From a bacterium (lineage in GTDB: Bacteria > Bdellovibrionota > Bdellovibrionia > Bdellovibrionales > UBA1609), in assembly GCA_021784635.1 (NCBI GenBank), contig JAJYHS010000075.1, forward strand, positions 1-8,047: 8,047 bases of DNA. The letters run 5' to 3'. Position 1 is the first letter of the stretch, and each line of letters begins with the position of its first letter. A program made the translations under genes and the position numbers. The notes below the pieces were generated by a model that saw nothing but the letters and a program-made list of their open reading frames with translations, was not told where the DNA came from and did not search any database. Positions 1 through 5,442 of the stretch are shown here, piece after piece.

Positions 1-512
1 AATTGGCCTCGACACTTGCTTCAATTGTTTGCCAAAGACTTTGCGCGCGAAAAGACGGCAAGGGTTACGTTCCTGCCCTTGAAGTTCTAATCAACAATGC
101 CCGCATATCTGAACTCATCGCGCGACCTGACGGCCTATCTGAAATTCGCGCGGCAATGGAAGAAAGCCAGGCCGTTTGGGGCATGTGCACATTTGATCAA
201 TCCCTCATGGATCTCATCGCCGCCGAAAAAATCTCGTACGAAGAAGCATTAAAGGCTTCAAGTCAGCCAGAAAACTTTGCCGTTCGTTACAATGGCGTTT
301 CTCATATGGATGGGAAAAAATGGGGAGATCCCAATTACTTCGGCCGCCGGGCCGCACAAGCCTGGCAAGACCTTTCAACCATGGAAGTTGAAAACACTAC
401 GGGCAACCACCGTTTGCACAGTGACAAAGCGGTCAAATTGCGCGACAAAAAAGGCCATGAAAAAAAGCCCTCAACATTCGGCCCCTTGGGGCTTTTCAAA
501 AAAGCAAAATAG
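1..512 (+). CDS. pilT: PilT/PilU-family type IV pilus retraction ATPase (3' fragment)
   Basis: This is the C-terminal 169 codons of a gene that begins upstream of the window; the visible frame starts at base 3 and the TAG stop is at 510-512. Family members are cytoplasmic hexameric ATPases that depolymerise type IV pili for twitching and adhesion. The fragment begins after the Walker motifs. It keeps the conserved C-terminal core: Q-R-L-C-A-R-K-D-G-K-G-Y-V-P-A-L-E-V-L, then W-G-M-C-T-F-D-Q-S-L-M-D-L, then I-S-Y-E-E-A-L with P-E-N-F. The I-S-Y-E-E-A-L part resembles PilU as much as PilT, so the paralogue cannot be fixed from this end. About 75 residues follow P-E-N-F, more than I expect for classical PilT, ending in a Lys-rich tail. 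The last 56 nt overlap the proposed recX start. The family is secure; PilT versus PilU is open. Confidence 0.88.
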   Translation, partial: LASTLASIVCQRLCARKDGKGYVPALEVLINNARISELIARPDGLSEIRAAMEESQAVWGMCTFDQSLMDLIAAEKISYEEALKASSQPENFAVRYNGVSHMDGKKWGDPNYFGRRAAQAWQDLSTMEVENTTGNHRLHSDKAVKLRDKKGHEKKPSTFGPLGLFKKAK

Positions 513-978
513 TCCGCACGTAAGCAGCGACGAAGCCCGCGCCTTTGAAAAATGTATGCGTCTTCTCGCGCGGCGCGACCATTCTGTAAAAGAACTGCGC
601 GAGAAACTTTCACCGTTTTATACCAACGAAGTCATTGAGTGCACGCTTACAAAACTAAATGAGCTTCGCCTTTTGAAATCTCCTGAAGAACTATCTCGAT
701 TGTGGAGCGAATCCCTTCATCGCCAAGGCAAAAGTTATCGCCAAATTGAAAATAAACTGCACCGGTTGAATTTACCGAGCACCCCCCGCGACAAAGAGCT
801 AGAAAAAGAAAAATGCCTAAAACTCATCGAGCGCCGTTTTAGTAAAAGTATGCAGCACACAGGCACACCGCATATCACTTTCGACGACAAAGTGAAAATA
901 AAGCGTTATTTGCTCTACCGCGGATATGATCATGAAACTATAATGAGTGTTTTGCGAGGACTTGATGAAAAGCGCTGA
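457..978 (+). CDS. recX: RecX family regulator of RecA
   Basis: This 173-residue all-helical protein matches the RecX family, which binds RecA filaments in the cytoplasm and limits their growth and activity. Recognisable repeats are R-L-L-A-R-R-D-H-S-V-K-E-L-R-E-K-L (residues 35-51), a central part around G-K-S-Y-R-Q-I-E-N-K-L, and the C-terminal K-R-Y-L-L-Y-R-G-Y-D-H-E-T-I-M-S-V-L-R. Length is typical (E. coli RecX is about 166 aa). I chose ATG 457 because the first RecX helix begins before the next in-frame ATG (556), and no alternative start codon lies between them. The start has only an A-rich AAGG two bases upstream, which is a poor ribosome site, so translation may depend on coupling to the overlapping pilT end. 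The frame stays open to ATG 277, but that part only shadows pilT. Its 3' end overlaps alaS by 14 nt. Confidence 0.85.
   Translation: MKKSPQHSAPWGFSKKQNSPHVSSDEARAFEKCMRLLARRDHSVKELREKLSPFYTNEVIECTLTKLNELRLLKSPEELSRLWSESLHRQGKSYRQIENKLHRLNLPSTPRDKELEKEKCLKLIERRFSKSMQHTGTPHITFDDKVKIKRYLLYRGYDHETIMSVLRGLDEKR
463..496 (+). promoter_or_regulatory. Terminator-like hairpin inside the pilT/recX overlap
   Basis: AAAAGCCC (463-470) can pair with GGGCTTTT (489-496), an 8-bp stem closing an 18-nt loop, with an A-run before it and four T in its 3' arm. A second pairing, GCCCC/GGGGC (481-492), competes for the 3' arm but leaves only a 2-nt loop. The structure sits on the last codons of pilT and the first codons of recX. 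It could attenuate read-through or hide the recX start. No U-tract extends beyond the stem, so a strong terminator is unlikely. Function is inference. Confidence 0.3.
956..960 (+). promoter_or_regulatory. alaS ribosome binding site
   Basis: GAGGA lies 4 nt before ATG 965 and inside the last codons of recX. It decides between the candidate alaS starts (GTG 947 versus ATG 965). Confidence 0.75.
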
Positions 979-3697
979 AATCCGATCTCTTTTTTTGTCC
1001 TACTTTCAAAAAAATGGCCATCGCATAGTCCCCAGTTCAAGGCTCATTCCTGATGGCGATCCAACGCTATTGTTTACCAATGCCGGAATGAACCAATTTA
1101 AGAATGTGTTTTTGGGCCTTGAAACGCGCGATTATAAACGAGCGACCAGTTCACAAAAATGCGTGCGTGCCGGCGGCAAGCACAACGACCTCGAAAATGT
1201 CGGTTTCACAGCACGCCACCATACGTTTTTTGAAATGCTCGGTAATTTTTCTTTCGGCGATTATTTCAAAAAAGAAGCCATCCATTATGCTTGGGAGCTT
1301 GTAACAAAAGAATACCAACTTGATAGGTCGCGCCTCTACGTCACGGTTTTTCAAGACGATGACGAAGCCGCCGACATTTGGCACAAACAAGAAGGCGTCG
1401 ATCGCGAACGCATTTTTCGCTTTGGTGAAAAAGATAATTTCTGGCGAATGGGCGCATCCGGACCGTGCGGGCCGTGCTCTGAAATTTTTTATGATTTTGA
1501 TCCTAACGGTAAAACAAGCGCTTACGATGAAATTAAAAACGGTACGGATCGTGTTGTCGAATTTTGGAATCTTGTTTTTATGCAGTTTAACGAGAGTGAA
1601 GACGGCAAACGCACGACGCTGCCCAAGCCGTCTGTTGACACGGGCTCAGGGCTAGAGCGTATGGCCACAATCCTTCAAGGTAAAACTTCAAATTATGACA
1701 ATGATTTGTTTCAAGCCTTGATCAGCTCAGTTGAAAAAGTAACCGGTCTTGAATATGTACGCGAACGCAAACCTTCGTCTGAAGACGAACTGCGAAATGT
1801 CGCCATGCGTGTTCTTGCCGATCACGCCCGGGCCTCGGCCTTTCTTGTAGCCGACGGCGTGCTGCCTTCTAACGAAGGTCGCGGATATGTATTACGCCGA
1901 ATCATGCGACGGGCGCTTCGCTATGGCCGCAACCTTTCGGTTGAAAAAAGCATTCTCCCCTCAGTTGTTGAGCGCGTAATTGAAGAGATGAGCGAAGCGT
2001 ATCCCGAACTTCGCACCCGACGGGAGCACGTTCTGTCGACAGTTCGAGACGAAGAAAAGAGATTTTTTTCTACTCTTGACCAAGGCATTCAGATTCTTGA
2101 GTCGGAGTTTACTGAGATGAAAAAACGCGGCAGCCAAATTGTCGATGGTAAATTCGTGTTTAAATTGTACGACACGTTTGGCTTTCCGGCTGATCTGACG
2201 GCTCTCATGGCGCGCGAACGCGGATTTCAAATCGACGAAAAAACGTTCGAGCGGCATTTAGAAGACGCGCGCGATTTAGCCCGCTCTTCGTGGAAGGGTA
2301 AAGGACTCTCAACAAGCGAAGCGCATCTTATAAAAGTAACTCAAAATATCGCAAAAAAATCGGGACCAACCATTTTTACCGGTTACCATGGCGTTGTTAG
2401 CGATCAGGGCCATGTGCTTTTTCTTTCAAATGGATCTAATGAAGTTCCAGCGCTCTCACCGGAGCAAACGGGAGTTATTGTACTTGACCGAACTTGTTTT
2501 TACGCCGAAAGCGGCGGCCAAGTCGGCGACGTGGGCCAAATTGCCGGGGCTCGGGGTCTTGCTGAAGTACTCGACACCACAAAGCTGAATGACATTTATT
2601 TACATCACGTGCGGGTTGTCGACGGCGAGTTTAACATTTCAGATGAAGTACAAACCAAAGTCGACGCAGTAAAGCGCGCGGCAACCGCCAACAATCACTC
2701 CGCAACTCACCTTCTGCACGCCGCTCTAAGAACTGTACTCGGTACGCATGTATCGCAAGCTGGGTCACTCGTCGCGCCTGACAAATTGCGTTTTGATTTT
2801 ACTCATAATAAGCCCATGAGCGCTGAAGAACTCAGCACCGTCGAAGCTATGGTGAACGAAGAGGTCGCGCGTGCACGAGTTGTTGAAACCACGATAATGA
2901 CCCCCAAAGCGGCCATTGCGGCGGGAGCGATGGCACTATTCGGAGAAAAATACGGCGAAAAAGTGCGCGTTTTGAAAATGGGCGACTTCAGTATGGAGCT
3001 ATGCGGTGGCACACACGTCGACAATACCGCGCAAATTCGCTTTTTCAAAATTGTGAGCGAAAGCGGGGTTTCTTCAGGAGTTCGGCGCATCGAAGCCATT
3101 ACCGGAGAAACTGCTGCACGATTTTTAATGAAGCACACGCGCGAAAATACAGAAGCCCGCGCGGCGTGCGGACTTCACGAAAACTGGCAACAATTTATGC
3201 AGTCGGATTCACGAGTTGCTCTTTGGGTCGAACGTGCTAAAGAGCAGCAACGCCTGCTCGAGCGCGAAATACAATCGCTAAAGGGCGCAAAAATTAACGT
3301 CGATGAACTTTTGACGTCGGCTGCAGCCTTTTCGGTTGCTAATGCGAAAAATGCGAGCGAAACCCTCCACGGGCGGTTGGTGTTTGCCAATCTTGAAATC
3401 AATGACCGCGCGCTGTTAAGTCAAATTAGCGATCGACTTCGCGATAAAATTCAATCGGGAGTTGTCGTTTTGATTGGCCGGGCCAGCGAAGACAGTGGTC
3501 GTGAGGGTGCTCATCCGATCATTGTGACTGTAACCAAAAATCTTGTACCGACATTAAACGCGGGCAAAATTTTGGGGGCTGTTGCTACTGCGATGGGCGG
3601 CAAAGGTGGCGGCCGTCCCGATTTCGCCCAAGGCGCTGGCCGCGATCTATCAAAAGTTAAAGAAGCTTTGGGTGCCGTGAACGCTTTTTTAAAATAG
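965..3697 (+). CDS. alaS: Alanyl-tRNA synthetase
   Basis: This cytoplasmic class II synthetase charges tRNA-Ala and hydrolyses mischarged Ser/Gly-tRNA-Ala. It has 910 residues, somewhat longer than E. coli AlaRS (about 876). The N-terminus M-K-S-A-E-I-R-S-L-F is diagnostic. Catalytic-domain signatures are H-H-T-F-F-E-M-L-G-N-F (85-95), E-F-W-N-L-V-F-M-Q-F (199-208) and G-R-G-Y-V-L-R-R-I-M-R-R-A (305-317). The editing domain keeps all four zinc ligands: H578 and H582 in H-S-A-T-H, C680 and H684 in C-G-G-T-H. A helical, probably coiled-coil stretch follows (roughly 735-785), then the C-Ala domain with G-G-K-G-G-G-R-P-D-F (878-887). The ATG at 965 is preferred over the in-frame GTG at 947 because GAGGA (956-960) sits 4 nt upstream and the protein start matches the family. 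It overlaps recX by 14 nt, implying coupled translation. Confidence 0.97.
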   Translation: MKSAEIRSLFLSYFQKNGHRIVPSSRLIPDGDPTLLFTNAGMNQFKNVFLGLETRDYKRATSSQKCVRAGGKHNDLENVGFTARHHTFFEMLGNFSFGDYFKKEAIHYAWELVTKEYQLDRSRLYVTVFQDDDEAADIWHKQEGVDRERIFRFGEKDNFWRMGASGPCGPCSEIFYDFDPNGKTSAYDEIKNGTDRVVEFWNLVFMQFNESEDGKRTTLPKPSVDTGSGLERMATILQGKTSNYDNDLFQALISSVEKVTGLEYVRERKPSSEDELRNVAMRVLADHARASAFLVADGVLPSNEGRGYVLRRIMRRALRYGRNLSVEKSILPSVVERVIEEMSEAYPELRTRREHVLSTVRDEEKRFFSTLDQGIQILESEFTEMKKRGSQIVDGKFVFKLYDTFGFPADLTALMARERGFQIDEKTFERHLEDARDLARSSWKGKGLSTSEAHLIKVTQNIAKKSGPTIFTGYHGVVSDQGHVLFLSNGSNEVPALSPEQTGVIVLDRTCFYAESGGQVGDVGQIAGARGLAEVLDTTKLNDIYLHHVRVVDGEFNISDEVQTKVDAVKRAATANNHSATHLLHAALRTVLGTHVSQAGSLVAPDKLRFDFTHNKPMSAEELSTVEAMVNEEVARARVVETTIMTPKAAIAAGAMALFGEKYGEKVRVLKMGDFSMELCGGTHVDNTAQIRFFKIVSESGVSSGVRRIEAITGETAARFLMKHTRENTEARAACGLHENWQQFMQSDSRVALWVERAKEQQRLLEREIQSLKGAKINVDELLTSAAAFSVANAKNASETLHGRLVFANLEINDRALLSQISDRLRDKIQSGVVVLIGRASEDSGREGAHPIIVTVTKNLVPTLNAGKILGAVATAMGGKGGGRPDFAQGAGRDLSKVKEALGAVNAFLK
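3657..3692. other. AT-rich inverted repeat at the alaS 3' end
   Basis: TTAAAGAAGC (3657-3666) pairs with GCTTTTTTAA (3683-3692), a 10-bp stem with one G-T wobble and a 16-nt loop, entirely within the last alaS codons. On the minus strand it follows the ureohydrolase stop and is succeeded by CTTTTG. It could help end leftward transcripts, but the stem is mostly A-T and this use is a guess. Confidence 0.25.
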
Positions 3698-3709
3698 CCC
3701 CCCCGAAAT

Positions 3710-3729
3710 AACTCATCGGAGTTTTTTTT
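3710..3729 (+). terminator. Candidate intrinsic terminator between convergent alaS and ureohydrolase
   Basis: Thirteen bases after the alaS stop, AACTC (3710-3714) and GAGTT (3719-3723) form a 5-bp stem with an ATCG tetraloop. The T-run of eight (3722-3729) overlaps the end of the 3' arm. The stem is short, so termination may be weak. On the minus strand the same stem is preceded by an A-run and followed by TTATTT, so limited bidirectional use is possible. The T-run doubles as Lys codons at the end of the opposite gene. Confidence 0.5.
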
Positions 3730-4678
3730 GTACCATCAGGCCCATGAGTTCAAACATGGTGTCAACAGCTGCGAGTGCTGTGATTTCGGCGTGATCAAAA
3801 GGGGGCGAGACTTCGACGATGTCGGCCCCCACGAGGTTTTGAATTTTCAGCGCACGCAAAATGCGCTGAGTTTCGTAGGTCGTAAGCCCACCCGGAACCG
3901 GCGTGCCGGTGCCCGGAGCGCAAGACGGATCAAGACAATCAATGTCAAAACTAATATAGGTGGGCGGGCATTTTGAAGATTCATCGAAATTTGGCAAACC
4001 GGCAATAAACTTTTCAAGCCCACCGATGCGAATATCGTCAACCGTTGTGGAGCGAATTTTATAATCACGCGCAACTTTTAAATCATTTTCATCGACAAGG
4101 GGCCCGCGCAAACCAATTTGCAAAGTATGCTTCGGATCAATGAGCTTTTCGACCAGCGCGTGACGCACAAACGTGCCGTGATGGTATTCGCAATCCCACG
4201 CCGCGGGATACGTGTCGAGGTGCGCATCGAAATGGATGAGCGCCAGTTTTCCGTATTTTTTGTGAAGTGCGCGCAACACCGGCAACGTCGTGGAGTGATC
4301 GCCACCGACTGAAACAAATCGCTTATTAAGTTTCATGAGCTGCCCGAAAAACTTTTCGATCCGTTCGTAGGTCATCTTTTGATCGACCGGTACCGTCGGG
4401 CAGTCACCGATGTCAGCAAAACGCAGACTTGACCACAAATGTGTACCCCGCGCCCAATTGTAACCGCGCCCAACAGACGATGCTTGGCGCACAGCCGTGG
4501 GGGCAAAGCGCGCGCCCGGCCGGTAACTCGTACCGCCATCGTACGGAATACCCATCAATCCCACGTCGTAATCGGCATCGACCGGAACATGCGGCAAACG
4601 AAAAAATGTTTTTATCGCTGAAAACCTCGGGAACTCCCGCCCGCTGATCGGTTCATATTTAATGTCATCGCTTTTCAT
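3713..4678 (-). CDS. speB: Agmatinase/guanidinobutyrase-type ureohydrolase
   Basis: A complete 321-residue member of the arginase/agmatinase superfamily, which uses a binuclear Mn (or Ni) centre to release urea from guanidino compounds. All six expected metal ligands are visible: H128 in G-G-D-H-S, D151, H153 and D155 in D-A-H-L-D, D245 and D247 in S-F-D-I-D-C-L-D-P. The substrate-loop motif A-P-G-T-G-T-P-V-P-G-G-L-T follows. The N-terminal F-P-R-F-S-A-I-K-T-F-F-R-L-P resembles agmatinase and guanidinobutyrase/guanidinopropionase proteins rather than arginase. Agmatine (polyamine synthesis) is the default guess; guanidinobutyrate or another guanidine is possible, and no speA-like neighbour settles it. 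The symbol is therefore family-level. ATG 4678 is supported by TAGGAG 9 nt upstream. The gene starts 1 nt after the stop of the exported-protein gene, so the two form an operon. Its 3' end faces alaS. Confidence 0.92.
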   Translation of the reverse strand: MKSDDIKYEPISGREFPRFSAIKTFFRLPHVPVDADYDVGLMGIPYDGGTSYRPGARFAPTAVRQASSVGRGYNWARGTHLWSSLRFADIGDCPTVPVDQKMTYERIEKFFGQLMKLNKRFVSVGGDHSTTLPVLRALHKKYGKLALIHFDAHLDTYPAAWDCEYHHGTFVRHALVEKLIDPKHTLQIGLRGPLVDENDLKVARDYKIRSTTVDDIRIGGLEKFIAGLPNFDESSKCPPTYISFDIDCLDPSCAPGTGTPVPGGLTTYETQRILRALKIQNLVGADIVEVSPPFDHAEITALAAVDTMFELMGLMVQKKLR

Positions 4679-4679
4679 T

Positions 4680-5327
4680 CTAAAACACTCCTAAATTGCC
4701 GCGTTGGCGTCCGCAATGCCATACAATTTTTCGAACGACCTCAATGCGCGAAGCTATTTTCAAATGTTTCACCTGTGCGCTCAAGCCATGCGGAACGGGC
4801 GGGTCAACCAAAAATTTGCCGCTAGCCAACTGCTTCCGCTTTTGTAACGAAAGTTCAAGGTCTTGTTTTAGATGACCGTTTCGCCACTCATAAACAAACC
4901 ATTTTTGCGTTTGAATACCTGTTGTTTTGTCAGGAGCCGCCCAAAGTTGAATTTCAATCAGCCGTCGCTTGCCAAAAGTTCTTAATCGCACAAAGCTCCA
5001 CTGAACCTTTGGGCCAGCATCGGGGAGCGTAATTGTGTCGCGATGGCGCACGTCGTGGACTAAGATTTCATTTTGCCACACTTCAACATTAAAACCGTGA
5101 TCATAAAACCGGCAATCTTTCAGAGCCCGCCATTTCTCGGCGCATATAAATGCGTAACGATGACTACGATGCACAAACATCGCCCGCCGACTGGTTTTTT
5201 TGACCAAAACAGCATGTGCGGTTGTCATGAATAGTGATGCAAAACATGAAACTAGTAACACCTTGACGGCAAAAGCTAAGGCTCGCGATACTATTTCGCA
5301 CGGAGTTTGATTTGAACCCTGTTTCAT
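4680..5327 (-). CDS. Uncharacterised exported protein
   Basis: I do not recognise this 215-residue protein. The N-terminus has the layout of a Sec signal peptide: Lys/Arg residues at 2, 15 and 22, a hydrophobic stretch from about 16 to 34, and an A-H-A site predicting cleavage after residue 39. The mature part is basic and aromatic-rich, with Cys at 62, 72 and 205. Segments such as F-N-V-E-V-W-Q-N-E-I-L-V and R-L-I-E-I-Q-L-W-A suggest beta-strands, but no family motif is evident. An in-frame TAG directly precedes ATG 5327, so the start cannot be further upstream; no Shine-Dalgarno is seen there. The gene is divergent from mutY and ends 1 nt before the ureohydrolase ATG, so the two are probably cotranscribed and may share a role. 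The signal peptide and the operon fit make it a credible gene; any function is unknown. Confidence 0.72.
   Translation of the reverse strand: MKQGSNQTPCEIVSRALAFAVKVLLVSCFASLFMTTAHAVLVKKTSRRAMFVHRSHRYAFICAEKWRALKDCRFYDHGFNVEVWQNEILVHDVRHRDTITLPDAGPKVQWSFVRLRTFGKRRLIEIQLWAAPDKTTGIQTQKWFVYEWRNGHLKQDLELSLQKRKQLASGKFLVDPPVPHGLSAQVKHLKIASRIEVVRKIVWHCGRQRGNLGVF
4685..4693 (-). promoter_or_regulatory. Ureohydrolase ribosome binding site
   Basis: Read on the minus strand, TAGGAG lies 9 nt before ATG 4678, inside the last codons of the exported-protein gene. It supports the chosen start and coupled translation. Confidence 0.65.
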
Positions 5328-5357
5328 CTATCGTAAAATTAAGCTCTGTCTGGTCAA
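5307..5357. promoter_or_regulatory. Weak divergent promoter candidates
   Basis: Rightward, TTGAAC (5312-5317) and TAAAAT (5334-5339) are spaced by 16 nt, giving a possible sigma70-type promoter for mutY with a leader of roughly 95 nt. Leftward, TTGACC (complement of 5352-5357) and TACGAT (complement of 5330-5335), also 16 nt apart, could serve the exported-protein gene. That -10 lies almost on the ATG, leaving essentially no leader. The two candidates overlap each other. Both are consensus matches by eye only. Confidence 0.3.
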
Positions 5358-5392
5358 TCAGCAAGCCCGAAAGCGTCGAGCCGAAAACGATA

Positions 5393-5439
5393 CGCGCAGA
5401 CGGCACGCGAAGACGGCAGTCGTAAGCGAGTCGTGAGGC
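5393..5439 (+). repeat. Two adjacent imperfect tandem repeats upstream of mutY
   Basis: CGCGCAGACGGCA (5393-5405) is followed directly by CGCGAAGACGGCA (5406-5418), a 13-bp tandem repeat with one mismatch. AGTCGTAAGCG (5418-5428) is then followed directly by AGTCGTGAGGC (5429-5439), an 11-bp repeat with three mismatches. The second 11-bp copy contains the mutY GAGG ribosome site (5435-5438), 4 nt before ATG 5443. They fill the mutY leader and could be an operator or leader element, or chance slippage duplications. Confidence 0.6.
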
Positions 5440-5442
5440 AGA

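Noticed and set aside
277..456. Upstream extension of the recX frame from ATG 277
   Set aside because: It runs out of frame over conserved pilT sequence, and its translation has no RecX character. It is an open shadow.
481..492. GCCCCTTGGGGC as a stand-alone terminator stem
   Set aside because: The loop would be only 2 nt. The longer pairing 463-470/489-496 is more plausible and is reported instead.
335..613. 92-codon minus-strand frame across pilT/recX
   Set aside because: It is antisense to two supported genes, with no family signature or ribosome site.
947..964. GTG 947 as the alaS start
   Set aside because: ATG 965 gives the family-typical N-terminus and has GAGGA at 4 nt. The extra six residues are recX sequence in another frame.
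2803..3138. 111-codon minus-strand frame opposite the alaS editing domain
   Set aside because: It is fully antisense to the conserved C-G-G-T-H region and its composition matches a codon shadow.
4078..4647. Several open frames on both strands within the ureohydrolase gene
   Set aside because: They overlap the metal-binding motifs of a clearly supported gene in other frames and have no independent support.
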